Positions 1 through 13,600 are shown, numbered from the stretch's first letter. The stretch is 64,000 nucleotides of DNA from Triticum aestivum (GCF_018294505.1 NC_057800.1:471368955-471432954), one strand, 5' to 3'. Program-made: numbers and translations. Notes: generated from the sequence alone by a model not told the origin.

Positions 1-1182
1 CATATAAATAGAACAACCATTATTCTCAGATTTAAATGAAAAACTGTCTCGCATCAAACAAGATCCAGATATAATGTTCATGCTCAACGCTGGCACCAAA
101 TAACAATTATTTAGATCTAAAACAAATCCCGAAGGTAGATGTGGAGGTAGCATGCCGACCGCGATCACATCGACTTTGGAACCATTTACCACACGCATCG
201 TCACCTCGTCCTTAGCCAATCTTTGCTTAATCTGTAGCCCCTGTTTCAAGTTGCAAATATTAGCAACAGAACCAGTATCAAATACCCAGGTGCTACTGCG
301 AGCATTAGTAAGGTACACATCAATAACATGTATATCACATATACCTTTGTTCACCTTGACATCCTTCTTATCCGCCAAATACTTGGGGCAGTTTCGCTTC
401 TAGTGACTAGTCCCTTTGAAGTAGAAGCACTCAGTTTCAGGCTTAGGTCCAGACTTGGGTTTCTTCACTTGAGCAGCAACTGGCTTGCTATTCTTCTTGA
501 AGTTCCCCTTCTTCCCTTTACCCTTTTCCTTGAAACTGGTGGTCTTGTTGACCATCAACACTTTATTCTCCTTCTTGATTTCTACCTCTGCAACCTTTAG
601 CATCGCGAAGAGCTCGAGAATTGTCTTATCCATCCCTTGCATACTACAGTTCATCACAAAGCTCTTGTAGCTTGGTGGAAGTGATTGAAGAACTCTGTCA
701 ATGACACTATCATTAGGAAGATTATCTCCCAGTTGAGTCAAGTGGTTGTGGTACCCAGACATTCTGAGTATATGTTCACTAACAGAACTATTCTCCTCCA
801 TCTTGCAGCTGTAGAACTTATTGGAGACTTCATATCTCTCAATCCGGGCATTTTCTTGAAATATTAACTTCAACTCCTGGAACATCTCATATGCTCCATG
901 ACGTTCAAAACATCGTTGATCTCCCGGTTCTAAAATGTAAAGCATGGCACACTGAACTATCGAGTAGTCATCAGCTTTGCTTTGCCAGGTGTTCATAACA
1001 TCTGGCGTTGCTCCTGCAGCGGGTTTGTCACCTAGCGGTGCTTCCACGACCTAATTCTTCTATGCAGCAATGAGGATAATCCTCAAGTTACGGACCCAAT
1101 CCGTGTAGTTGCTACCATCATCTTTCAACTTAGCTTTCTCTAGGAACGCATTAAAATTCAACGGAACAACAACACGGGCCAT
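1..1182 (-). pseudogene. Copia gag-protease pseudogene (Angela/BARE-1/WIS type), cut by window edge
   Basis: The minus strand reads from an ATG at 1182 into a Copia-type capsid protein (UBN2-like gag) that would coat the retrotransposon RNA in cytoplasmic particles. The frame carries TAG stops at 1060-1062 and 1051-1053, then runs open to a stop at 400-402. The stop falls in the CCHC zinc knuckle: the second cysteine is phenylalanine (CFYFKGTSH) and the next residue is a stop, after which the KRNCPK end of the knuckle continues in frame. Bases 1-400 still read as the following protease-side region, with a VFDTGS-like aspartic protease motif near 270-290. The primer-binding site and LTR lie upstream on the same strand in the expected order. 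With at least three nonsense changes this copy cannot make gag. The rest of pol is outside the window. Confidence 0.85.
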
Positions 1183-2402
1183 CTATCTACAACAACATAG
1201 ACATGCAAAATACTATCAGGTACTAAGTTCATGATAAATTAAAGTTCAATTAATCAAATTACTTAAGAACTCCCACTTAGACAGACATCCCTCTAATCAT
1301 CTAAGTGATAATGTGATCCATATCAACTAAACCATGTCCGATCATCACGTGAGATGGAGTAGTTTTCAATGGTGAACATCACTATGTTGATGATATCTAC
1401 TATATGATTCACGCTCGACCTTTAGGTCTCAGTGCTCCGAGGCCATATCTGCATATGCTAGGCTCGTCAAGTTCAACCCTAGTATTTTGCGTGTGCAAAA
1501 CTGGCTTGCACCCGTTGTATGTGAAGATAGAGCTTATCACACCCGATCATCACGTGGTGTCTTGGCACGACGAACTTTCGCAACGGTGCATACTCAGGGA
1601 GAACACCTATACCTTGAAATTTAGTGAGAGATCATCTTATAATGCTACCGTCGATCTAAGCAAAACAAGATGCATAAAAGATAAACATCATATGCAATCA
1701 ATATAAGTGATATGATATGGCCATCATCATCTTGTGCCTTTGATCTCCATTTCCAAAGCACCGTCATGATCACCATCATCACCGGCTTGACACCTTGATC
1801 TCCATCGAAGCATAATTGTCATCACGCCAACTATTGCCTCCATGACTTATCGCTACCGCTTAGTGATAAAGTAAAGCAATTACATGGCAATTGCATTTCA
1901 TACAATAAAGCGACAACCATATGACTCCTGCCAATTGCCGATAACTGTGTTACAAAACATGGTCATCTCATACAATAAAATTTAGCATCATGTCTTGACC
2001 ATATCACATCACAACATGCCCTGCAAAAACAAGTTAGACGTCCTCTACTTTGTTGTTGCAAGTTTTACGTTGCTGCTACGGGCTGAGCAAGAACCGTTCT
2101 TACATACGCATCAAAAACCGCAACGCGGTATAGTGATTGCTTTTTTATCTTCAGAAAGAACCCTGTTCATTGAATCTGATTCAACTAAAGCTGGAGAAAT
2201 AGACACCCACTAGCCACCTGTGTGCGAAGCACATCGGTAGAACCAGTCTCGTGTAAGCGTGCGCGCAATGTCGGTCTGGGCCGCTTCATCCAACAATGTC
2301 GCTGAATCAAGAATCAACTAGTGACGGCAAGCAATATGTATATACCCACGCCCACAACTCCTTTGTGTTCTACTCGTGCATATAACATCTACGCATAAAC
2401 TT
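1183..2402 (-). other. Untranslated leader of the Angela-type element
   Basis: This is the stretch between the primer-binding site and the gag start of the minus-strand Copia element. It is AT-rich with no convincing reading frame. Its position is what identifies it; leaders of more than 1 kb are usual in BARE-1/Angela-like elements. Confidence 0.6.
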
Positions 2403-2415
2403 GGCTCTTATACCA
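2403..2415 (-). promoter_or_regulatory. Primer-binding site (initiator tRNA-Met type)
   Basis: The minus strand reads TGGTATAAGAGCC just inside the LTR end. The usual plant site complementary to initiator methionine tRNA is TGGTATCAGAGCC, so there is one mismatch. It fixes the orientation of the element as minus strand. Confidence 0.75.
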
Positions 2416-2416
2416 C

Positions 2417-5400
2417 TGTTGGGGAACGTAGTAATTTCAAAAAAAATCGTACGCACACGCAAGATCATGGTGATGCATAGCAACAAGAGGGGAGAGTTTC
2501 GTCCATGTACCCTCGTAGACCGTAAGCGGAATCGTTATGAGAACACGGTTGATGAAGTTGTACGTCTTCACGATCCGACCGATCCAAGTACCAAACGCAC
2601 AGCACCTCCGAGTTCAGCACACGTCCAACTCGATGACGTCCCACGAACTCCGATCCAGTAGAGCTTTGCGGGAGAGTTCCGCCAGCATAATGGCGTGATG
2701 ATGGTGATGATGTTGCTACCGACGCAGGGCTTCGCCTAAGCACTGCTACGATATGATCGAGGTGGATTATGGTGGAGGGAGGCACCGCACATGGCTTGTA
2801 ACAATCAACTTGTGTGTCTTTAGGTGCCCCCCACCCCCGTATACAAAGGAGCAAGGGGGAGGCCTGCCAGCCTTGGTGCGCCCCAAGGAGAGGAGGAATC
2901 CTCCTCCTAGTAGGAGTAGGATTCATCCTTTCCTAGTCCTACTAGGAAGGGGGAAGGGGGAAGGAAAGAGAGGGAGAGGGAGAGGGAAAGAGGGGCCGCG
3001 CCCCCCTCCCCTAGTCCAATTGGACTCCTCATGGGAGGGGGTACCACCTCCTGGGCTGCTGCCCTCTCTCTCCCCTCAGGCCCACTAAGGCCCAATACTT
3101 CCCTGGGGGGTTCTGGTAACCCCTCTGGCACTCCGGTTTTCTCCGAAACCATCCGGAACACTTCCAGTGTCCGAATATAGCCGCCCAATATATCAATCTT
3201 TACGTCTCAAACATTTCGAGACTCCTTGTCATGTCCGTGATCACATCCGGGACTCCGAACTACCTTTGGTTCATCAAAACACATAAATGTTGGAGATATG
3301 CCCTAGAGGCAATCATGTATGATGATATTTCCTATGTGTTTATGAATAAAGATAGTCCTTGAACATTATCAATGATGTGTATCTGCAAGTACGTGACTTG
3401 TTTGTGGGACTATGCATTGTATGATGAATGTCCTAAAAGGTCCCTAGTCGAAAGGGCTGTGTGGACGCGCAGCCAACTAGACTAGCATATGACACGGTCG
3501 ATGGATTGGTCTCACTAGCCATGGAGCATTGGATGCTAACCGGATAATATGGACTTGGAAGGATCTAGTCGGATTCGACGTAGTTGGATCCGACTCGAGA
3601 TAAGGTCCGAGTCGGACAGACCCAACTATGAGACGCAGCGATATGTCATTTGTTAGTCTCTAGTACAACATATGTTCTATGTCCTAAGACCTGAGCTGAC
3701 GCATGTACTCGGGATGGTGACAAACTTGCTTTGGGCCGACCAAACGCTACTCCATAACTGGGTAGTTATAAAGGTAGGTTTCGGGCTTGTCCAGAACCAT
3801 GCTGCGAGACATGGTCGAGCAAGATGGGATTTGCCCCTCCGATCAAGAGAGATATACTCTGGGCCCCTCATGTGATTCGACCAGGATAAGCATGGCCATG
3901 CGACAAGGATTATGAGATAATTCGGTTTGTGGCCGGCATCACTGGAACGAGAAAGAGGTCGGGCTAGCACAAGGATGACAGACTCGCCTTGAGCTCGACA
4001 ACATATATTGTGTGGCAAAAGGAATGGAAGTGTGATGTACAGGTTCGCTAACCAGCTTCATAGTTTGCTTGGTGTTTGGCATGCCTTGCTAGAGGCCGCT
4101 ACCAACCATGCAGTTCGGAGGTGATTCGAACTGCGACCAAGCCGACTTGAACCTAAGGGTCGCGCGCTTAAGGGAAGGAACCTACGAGGTCGGATCCGAG
4201 GACACTGGTCGAATGTGATCCGAACTGTATTCAGATTGTGGCCGAGTAGACTTATGGGCTTTAGGGTCCGTGCGAGGCCCAAGTGTTGAGCCCGTGACAG
4301 ACGCCTATATATATAGTGGAGGTTCCGCACACTCACGCGGTTGATCGCTTCAGCGCTGTCACTAGGGTTTGCATGTGTTGCGAATAGACACCTCCACTCG
4401 CTGTCGGTTGTGTGATCGGACCTAGCAGTCCGCCGCACGACGTTCCTCCTGCACGCGCAGATACCGTTAGAGGCGGTGCACTTGCGCCGCTCCAGCGAAA
4501 CTGTACGTGGAAACCGACCACCGGTTGTACGAGGGAGATCGAACAAGGAGGAGATGTTCCACGCGGACGCGCTGCCCCAATTATTCTTCCGCTGCACGGC
4601 ACTGTGCGTCTATTGGTAACAAACTGTGATCCATCTCCCGTAGCATGTTCTTGGTTGTTCTGCGCGTAGGAAATTTTAATTTGCAGTCGACGCACCCTAC
4701 CGTAGATCCCAACAATAAACTCATAATACCGATCGTCACCGAACTTTAAGCGTGCGGACCCTACGGGTTCGAGAACTATGTAGACATGACCAAGACTCGT
4801 CTCCGGTCAATAACCAATAGCGGAACCTGGATGCTCATATTAGTTCCTACATATTCTATGAAGATCTTTATCGGTCAAATCGCATAACAACATACATTGT
4901 TCCCTTTGTCATCGATATGTTACTTGCCCGAGATTCGATCGTCGGTATCCTCATACCTAGTTCAATCTCGTTACCGGCAAGTCTCTTTACTCGTTCCGTA
5001 ATACATCATCCCGCAACTAACTTATTAGTCACAATGCTTACAAGGCTTATAGTGATGTGCATTACTGAGAGGGCCCAGAGATACCTCTCTGACAATCGGA
5101 GTGACAAATCCTCATCTCGATCTATGCCAACTCAACAAGCACCATCGGAGACACCTGTAGAGCACCTTTATAATCACCCAGTTACGTTGTGACGTTTGGT
5201 AGCACACAAAGTGTTCCTCCGATACTCGGGATTTGCATAATCTCATAGTCATGGGAACATGTATAAGTCATGAAGAAAGCATTAGCAACAAACTAAACGA
5301 TCATCGTGCTAAGCTAACGGATGGGTCAAGTCAATCACATCATTCTCTAATGATGTGATCCCGTTAATCAAATGACAACTCATGTCTATGGTTAGGAAAC

Positions 5401-5587
5401 ATAACCATCATTGATTCAACGAGCTAGTCAAGTAGAGGCAAGCTAGTGACACTCTGTTTGTCTATGTATTCACACATGTACTAAGTTTCCGATTAATACA
5501 ATTCTAGCATGAATAATAAAAATTTATCATGATATAAGGAAATATAAATAACAACTTTATTATTGCCTCTAGGGCATATTTCCTTCA
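2417..5587 (-). mobile_element. 5' LTR of Angela-type Copia element, interrupted by a solo LTR
   Basis: On the + strand the LTR runs from TGTTGGGGAACGTAG to CATATTTCCTTCA, the inverted form of an Angela/BARE-1/WIS LTR. Removing the inserted solo LTR (3288-4714) and one 5-bp target copy leaves about 1.74 kb, matching the uninterrupted copy at 36137-37862 (1726 bp). It joins the primer-binding site on its left, so it is the 5' LTR of the minus-strand element. To its right the sequence passes into the internal region of Gypsy element A, so this element inserted into A. The other LTR and its target-site copy lie outside the window. Confidence 0.88.
3288..4714 (+). mobile_element. Solo LTR, Copia-like, inside the Angela LTR
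   Basis: A 1427-bp segment starts TGTTGGAGATATGCCC and ends GTAGATCCCAACA, with TG...CA termini. It is flanked by a perfect 5-bp duplication ATAAA (3283-3287 and 4715-4719). The second Angela LTR (near 36988) shows the empty site with one ATAAA. There is no internal domain, so this is a solo LTR from unequal recombination. Its start resembles Angela/WIS LTRs but most of its body differs; I do not name the family. Confidence 0.88.
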
Positions 5588-6089
5588 GCTAGAGCTCGAG
5601 GTTGGAAAAGTTGATGAAGAGGTGGGCGTAGAGGAGAAGGATGGGTCTGTGCCCCTTTATAAAGGCAATGAATATCGAACGCCTCCTCATGAGCCTTAAA
5701 ACTGGCCTATTCCCTAGGAATATTACCAACAGGGCGGTTGGATTACCCACACCCGTATTGATGAAAATCATGTAATAAGGGGACACGATCTCTGCTTTGA
5801 CAAGACATGCCAATAAAACCGCGTCTTGAAACATGGAGCGGGAGGCCAAAAAACGGTTCGAAATAAGGATCGGGCATTGACGTGATGTCACGCTGCAAAA
5901 GCTGTCAGTAGATTGGACTCATGAAATATTATGCTCTCTCGGTTGTGTGTGGTATTTGCTTTGTAGAGCCGGACACGTTTTCTATGTTCGAAGGTGCTTT
6001 GGAGTATTCAGAGGAGGAACCCTCCTTGCAATGTCGAAGACAATCTACGCGCTGGACACATTGTCATTGAAGCCTGGTTCAGGGGCTAC
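5588..6089 (+). mobile_element. 3' end of the internal region of Gypsy-type element A
   Basis: This lies between the inserted Angela element and the 3' LTR of A. It has no long reading frame. It ends in a short purine-rich tract (CAGGGGCTAC) next to the LTR start at 6090, as expected for a polypurine tract. The rest of A must lie to the left beyond the Angela insertion. Confidence 0.6.
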
Positions 6090-6404
6090 TGAGGGAGTCC
6101 TGGATTAAGGGGTCCTCCGGCGTCTGGGCTATGTAACATGGGCTAGACTGATGGGCTATGAAGATACAAGATAGAAGACTTCCTCCCGTGTTCGGATGCG
6201 ACTCTCCTTTGCATGGATGGCAAGCTTGGCGTTTAGATATGTAGATTCCTTCCTTTGTAAACCGACTCTATACAACCCTAGGCCCCTCCAGTGTCTATAT
6301 AAACCGGAGGGTTTAGTCCATAGAGGCAATCACAATCATACAGGCTAAACATCAAGGGTTTAGCTATTACAATCTCGTGGTAGATCAACTCTTGTAATCC
6401 TCAT

Positions 6405-9400
6405 TGTCAGGACCCCGACTCGATGTCACATCGATCTAGCCGGTAACACTTCATATCACTTTGCGGCCTCACGCACGGTGTTCCCACGGGTGTCGCCTTA
6501 CCTTTGCCCGGGACCGTTTGCGCCTTTTGGCTCACGTATATGATAGTGTCGCTAGCATCCATATGATAAAGAGCCCGGGCTGACATGACTAGTCGTAAAC
6601 CCAAAGTGGCACAGACTTACAGGGACAGGCATTCATGACCCAGCTTCGAACGTGTCGGTCATCAGCAAGTGGGTCCGGGCTGTAGCACTGGGCTAGCAGG
6701 ACTTCGGTAAACCGGGCTGTAGCGGGCTAACAGGACTCCGGTACTCAAAGCATGACATTTCCCCGAAGGGACAGACACAGGAACGAAGAAGGACACATGC
6801 CGGCCAGCCTAAGTGTTCCGGAGCAGTAGCAAGCTACCATGGCTCAGTGGAAACACTAGGAGACATTTCCCGGTAAGAGAGGCTACTAAAGATAAACAAC
6901 TAGATGGTCAGATCCCACACATACCAAGCATTTCAATAACATACACACAATATGCTCGATATGTGCAATACAACATGGCATCACAAAATGACTCTACGAC
7001 TCAAGTAATTTATTCAATAGGCTCCGAGGAGCGAGACATTACAAACATGGGTCTCACGACCCAACAATCAGAGCATACAAGTCAAAGCACAAGCGGAGGC
7101 TATCATGTCTGAGTACAGACATCTATAAATGAAAAAGGCTGAGAAGCCTGACTATCGATCAGATCCTGCCGAGGGCACAAGATCGTAGCTGAGGTATCAA
7201 GCTAAACGTCGAAGTCCAAGCGGAACTACTAATGAGACTGAAGTCTCTCTGCAAAACATAAAATATGCAAACGTGAGTACAAATGTACCCAGCAAGACTT
7301 ACATCAGAACTAACTACATATGCATCATTATCAACAAAGGGATGGTGGGGTTTAACTGCAGCAAGCCAGCTTTGACTCGGTGGCTATCCTAACTACGACT
7401 GCAAGTAACTCTTTTGAGGTGGCGCACACGAGTCCACATATTCACCATATCAATACACCACTATGGAATCGCTCCCGTCTCCCTACGAGAACGCCATCCA
7501 TAGCACTCACGCTTATCTTGCGTATTTTAGAGTATCCACTTTCACTTGTCTATGAACTGATATAAGCAACCCAGAAGTCCTTTACCGCGGACACGGCTAT
7601 TCGAATAGATCATATTAACCCTGCAGGGGTGTACTTCTTCACACACGCTCTCACCACTTACCGTCGTTTACACGACATGTACTCGGCAACCTTCAAGCGG
7701 AAGCCCAACGTGGGTGTCGGCCACGACCTACCTAATCACCTAAGTCTCTAGTCCAGGTTTATCGCCTATTCGGGTTCCATCCATGAGGAGATCCGGCCGG
7801 AGTTTCGCTCACAGCCCCAAACGATGTGAACAGGGTTCCCGAGACACCAAACGGGCGCCCGGTACACCGTGCCACGTGCCTACCGCATCACAGCCCACCC
7901 CTACGGTCAGCGCTGCGCACGGCCTCCAGCATACTACAAACACCAGAAACTACTTGCAACTCCTGGACAGAGGACAAGGGTGATTAAGAAGCCGAGAGGG
8001 TCCATTGGTTTCGGGCCCAATGCGTGGTAGTAGCTGAATCATGGATCACAAACACAGAACTCAGTTCCTGAGGACGGCTGCAATGAGACAACCCACCATG
8101 TACTCCTACATGGCCTCTCACCGCTACCTTTACCAAATCGTGTTCACACACTTAGCTCACACACAGTAGGACATGTTCACACACCTCTGATTCATCCCCG
8201 ATGAATCAGACCTGACTCAACTCTAAGCAGTAGCAGGCATGACAAACAAGCATGAATGAGTAGGCACATCAGGGCTCAAACAACTCCTACTCATGCTAGT
8301 GGGTTTCATCTAATTACTGTGGAATGACAGGTCATGCAGAGGATAAAGGGGTTCAGCTACCGCAGCAAGTAACAAATATGTCGTTGTTGTCCTAATGCAG
8401 TAAAAGAGAGCAGGAGCGAGAGAGTAGGATTGTATCGGAATGGACAAGGGGGTTTTGCTTGCCTGGCACTTCTGAAGATAACATTGGGTCTTCATCAGTG
8501 TCAACGATCACATCATCGGTATCACGTCTATCGAGAGGGGACAAATACCGGCAACACAGAAGGAACACAATCAATGCAATGCACAATATGATGCATGATC
8601 ATGACATGGCAAAATGAATGTGTTTTGAGCCAATGCAACTAGCAACAGATTAAATGAAGTTGGTTTGAATACAAGATTCAAATTCAAACTCCATATGTGA
8701 TTATTTAAATGCCCTTTATTTGATTTGTGCTAAACAGCAGCTATAAGTTGTTCTAACATGCATGAAAATGGTACAGATGGATTCTTTGAATTTTTCTGAT
8801 AATTTTTCATATATAAATTATTTAATTTGGAGTTACGGTTAATTTTCTATGAATTTTAGAAGTTTTTACAATTTTCTGGAATTTCCTGAATTATAATAAA
8901 TCCAGAAAATGGTTTATTGCGTCAGCCTGACATCATCATGACGTCAGCAGGTCAACAGGGCCGCCCAGAGTCAAACCTGACGTGTGGGACCCACACGTCA
9001 GTGACAGGGGGTTAACAGGGGTTTATTTATTTTAATTAAAAGGTTAGGGGGGGGTCGGGCCCACTGGTCAGCGTCAGGGGGGGGTTTATTTTAGTTTAAT
9101 TAAGGATTAAGACACTAGGGCCCACATGTCAGTGTCTATTAAACTAACTAATATTTAGTTAACACTAATCCTAGCCTAATTAGCCGGGCGGGGCCCGCAG
9201 GTCAGTGAGAGAGAGGGGGGGGTCAAACCCGGCAGTGGGTCAACCCACGCCGGTCATCGGGTCAGCGGTCGCCGGCGTTTAGCCGCCGGCGAGTCCAGAC
9301 GCGGCGGAGGGCTCGGAAACGAGCCACATGGCATCGTTTCGGCCGCGGTTTGTTGCATTCGAACGCGCGCAGTGGCGCGCGTCTAGTGGTGGCGGTGACA

Positions 9401-10658
9401 GGTGCTGGGGTGGCCGGAAAAGTGGTCGGCGACGAGGTTTGGCGGCGGCAGCAGCTCGGGCAATCCTGGGGTCGGGGTTAGGGAGCACGGCAGGAGGGGC
9501 TGGGGCGTGCTACGGACTCCCGAGATCACGATGAGCACGACCGTGGCCTCGGATACGAGCTGGGGTGACTGTGGCCACGGCCACGCCATGGCCGGCGGCG
9601 AGAGATTCTCGGGCAAGTGGTGGGGCTAGCTAGAGAGGGAGGTGGGGCACGGGAAGAGGGGAAATCAACACAGGAGCTCACAGCGGGTGCAGTGGTGGCC
9701 TCGGCGAGCTCGGGGACGTCTTCGGTGCTGCGAATCGAACGGCGGCGATCGCCGGCCGTGGCGATGAAGATGGCGGTGATGGCGTGGCTTCAGGGCACCC
9801 GGCGTCGCGTGCGTCGTGGTAGAGCTTCCCGGATCCAAGGCGGAGCTCGTGGCCTAACTGGCTGGGCGTGGGGATGCTGGTGGCTCCGGTGGTACTCGTC
9901 GGCGGTCTCGGTGCATCCGGGGATGAGCGAGGGAGAGAGACAGAAGAGGGAGAGGGGATGCAGCGAGTGAGGGAAAGGAGAGAGGGGACACGGGGCGTCG
10001 TCGTGGCGCGAATTAGGACGAAGGGCGGCCTCCAGCGCGAAGCAGGAGGTGGCCGGGGCGCTCGGGCGCGCGCCACGCCTCGCCTCTGCCTTCTGGCAGA
10101 GGAAGAAGAGGACAAGGGGGGGGAAGGTGGGCTGGGCCGCGCTGGTGGGGGAGCTGGGCCGGCTGGGCTGCACGGTGAGGCCAGGTACTTCTTCTCTCTT
10201 TTTTTTATTTCTGTTCTGTTTTTCTTTTAATTAATTCTTTTGCCACTGTTTGAATTAAAAATAATAATTCAAACAATGCCAAAGCTCCTCTGAATATTTT
10301 TATATTGCTAGATGGACTTTTCCAAAGCTCATAAAATATTTCAGGGGTATTTGAAATTATATTCTAATTATATGAATATAATTCAAATTCAAATAGCTAA
10401 TGATTTAAATTCAAAGTCCCAAAAATAAATCCTTTTAAAATGTTCATTATTTTTGGTTTAGATCAAAACCCTTGCCAAAAATATTAAACATCTAAGAGGA
10501 GCATTTTGGAACAATGAATGAGATTTTAGGGGTTTTTGCCCCTCTTTTATTTAGGGTTTTGAGGCTTCCAATATTCCTCAATTCAAGTTTCAAAAAATAT
10601 AGACATGATGCACACATGAAGCTAGCCTAGAGCAATGCCAGAAGCTAGGGATGTGACA
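6405..10658 (-). repeat. 3' LTR of element D (4254 bp)
   Basis: Termini are TGTCAGGACCCCG on the + side and GGGATGTGACA at the other end, so the LTR reads TGTCACATCCC on the minus strand. It is very close to the copy at 14612-18868: by eye I count about 13 substitutions and three single-base indels. A GC-rich section (about 9180-10180) gives several overlapping open frames on both strands, which look incidental. An AT-rich section follows at about 10200-10650. Confidence 0.9.
8977..9001. repeat. 25-nt perfect palindrome with ACGT cores in the D 3' LTR
   Basis: Arms CTGACGTGTGGG and CCCACACGTCAG surround a single A. Each arm contains TGACGTG, the core bound by plant bZIP factors. The copy in the other LTR is at 17185-17209. 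Whether it acts as a regulatory site is inference. Confidence 0.7.
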
Positions 10659-10675
10659 ACTCACCCCCACTAAAC
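10659..10675 (-). other. Polypurine tract of element D
   Basis: The minus strand reads TTAGTGGGGGTGAGT directly before the 3' LTR, a typical plus-strand priming tract for an LTR retrotransposon. Confidence 0.65.
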
Positions 10676-13600
10676 AAGAATCTCGTCTCGAGATTCAAGC
10701 GTAGGGTAAGGTGAAGGGGAAACGCAACTAGTATAATCTTCACGATCCAGGGTGCACTTCAGTTGAACGTTGATTCATTCACCATCATTGTCTTGAAGTC
10801 TTGCCTTGAGAAATCCTGTCAACATGACATGGAGGAAAGAAGGGGACTCTAGCAGGGTCGATCTTCTCGAAGATCGAACAACTCACGGAACGAGACATAG
10901 GACCATCTCTCGGGTTGAGACACGAGCACACATCCAGAGGGGTGGAAGGAGACGGATGACGAAGGTGCACTAGGTGGACAATAATTCCACACTTAAGAAG
11001 GTGGTAAACGATTGTCGACGTAGCGAGGGGTTGAATTGCCATGATACCACGACGAAACATCCTGGAGGAGGGTGAATCGTAGATTATCCCCTTAAGTGGC
11101 AAAAAGAATTACCTTTGATATAGAGATCATTGAGACTCTCTATATCAGCCTAAGGCAAATCTCAGCAATCGATTGGCGGGGGTCGGTAGAATGGCATACT
11201 CAAACTTGGATGATGTGGATTACCTTGTTGAAGACAACGTAATGGATGAATTTGCTTACCACCGGAAATGGAAGAGATCCGTGGTAGAATGGCACATTGG
11301 CGGTGCGAGCTGGGAACAAAATGCAATTGCTGGGAATGATTCTGGTAACTGGGGAGGAACCCAACAATAGAGAGTGAATTCACTGTTGGAGTGGTTATAG
11401 CATAACCGAAGAATCTGGGGCAATCCCAGCTAGTGCCGATGATAAGACGTAGCGCTTGTGCGTGCTCTCAAGAACTTGAGCATTTCCACATTCATCAAGG
11501 TTTTACCAACATCCGTGTCATGGGTCCGGTAGCACAACTTACTACCATGATGAATGGTGATGGAGGATGCAGATGCAAAGGAAGATAACACTTTCTCAGA
11601 TTTCACCTTAGCGAGGTCAAGGAAACAAAATCTGGATGATCGACCGAGAGACATTTAGCACTCCGCTTCTAATGTTCTCCTTGACGTGCTAGTGTATCCC
11701 ATTCATAGATATGGTTTGATAACTAGAACATCAAGTAAAAGGTCGGACATCGGGAACACAATAATCATAAGGCACAACTAGGAAGTAAATCCTACGAAGT
11801 CCTTATGGGAAGGTGGCCAACTGCTTCAATCAAGATACCACAATAATAGGTCCTTCGGCTGGGTGGTGCTGGCCACGACATCCACTTTACCGGTTATCGA
11901 GGGACAAATATTATAGTTCTTGGGAAATGTTCCAAACCATCATATCTGCCTGAGATTCAGATCTGGTTGGTGTCAGGATATTCCAGACTCATCGAGTCTA
12001 GGAAGAAAATGAAAGTTTGCAACACAAATCGACGAGATGACGTTGCGGGATTCTCGGGAGATGAACTACGATAGCAAGCTCCAAAACATGAGCTGGTTCT
12101 GCTACAAACATGTGAACATGTTGTCCAAGACAAGCATGACCACAAAGTAGTCTTATAATAAAACACTACCGAATTCAGGAGGGGAACCATCATCGAGGAT
12201 ATCGAAGTCCTTGCATAAGGTATACTCTTAAGAAGGAACTTCTTCTCCTTGAACAATTCAATCAGTGGCTTGGTGTGCTAGGGACACATATAGATTGAAG
12301 GTTGCAAGTCTTCAAACCACAGAATTCTTCGCACGTGTGCATGACTGATTTGGAATGATTCCAAGAAAACAACATTGACTTTCTCGAATCCACGGCGGCA
12401 ACTTGCATCAGATGCACATGAATTAAAGGAAGTCACTACCTTCATCCAAACATATGCTTCATGAGCTAGCATGAACAAATGCTTTCAAAAATTTCCAACA
12501 CTAGCTTAATGTTCAACAAAATTATGGAGGAGATAAGGATGTTGTCAATGGGCTCAACAACAATTCATCTAGGTTTCCTTTTAAAAGGAATTCCATAGTT
12601 AAGTGAACACGGTGATAGCATTGGTCAGACCAAAGATATAACGGTGTATGCTCGAGGAATCAACCACGAGTAAGACAACATTACGAATATCGTTGGTTCT
12701 GATTTGATTTGACGATAGCCCACACTCAAATCAAAGGATTGATAAGACAATAGGTCCAGCAACTGATCACAGGGACCAATCGATGAAGATATCATCTTTC
12801 TTCAACACACACTACACAAGAATATCCCTTTGGAACGAACTAAGTCAGGCAAGCTTTTATCTTCCAACTCTCCAAGTCGTTGTCTAACTTAACCAACTAG
12901 CTCAGGGATATCCAACACAGATTCTTGGAGAAGGATGGTTCACAAAAACCAACTTGATCACGAGCTCAACATAGCGGTCAGGTGACAACCTGGTAATACT
13001 TCTAAGAAGATATTCAGAGAATCACGAGCCACCGGTATGTTACTAAGCTCGAGAACAATCTTGCTTTTCAGGGCAAGACGATATGATCAATAGAGTAAGA
13101 ATTTGAAATAATCCTAACTCATCGATCGAGGAGTGAACCAGGAGAATGGACTAGGTAGCACGATCAATCTTAGAATGATGATTCAATAACCAACACACTA
13201 AGAATAAAATTATTGTCCTTTAACTACCCAGCAACGAGGTTGCTAGGCGTATTGATTTCACACATCACAATTCATTTGTCGGTATTCCGGTTGCATCAAC
13301 ACGAAGACCGAGGAATGAACAGTGATGGCACGAAGTGTCACTGTACCAAGAGTTCATGGGATGGTGTGCAATTCCTATAACAATCTCGATATAAAATATG
13401 TAATACTCCAAGGTAGAGCAGAACCAAAAGCTGGATTGGCATTTGATCTGCGGAGTACAACTACTTTGACCCAATCCTAGATATGGAAGAGGTACTGGAG
13501 TTTGTTTCTCCTAGTCATTCCGGAATAGAATGGCTTGACAGGCCACAAGAGTCATAGGCATCGATGAACGAACGCACGCATACTCTTGACTATCAATTGA

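Noticed and set aside
9279..10234. Several overlapping GC-rich open frames of 60-145 codons on both strands (and the same at 17489-18444).
   Set aside because: They lie in the GC-rich part of the D LTR, overlap on both strands, are low-complexity, and match no family I know. Their presence in both LTRs only reflects LTR identity.
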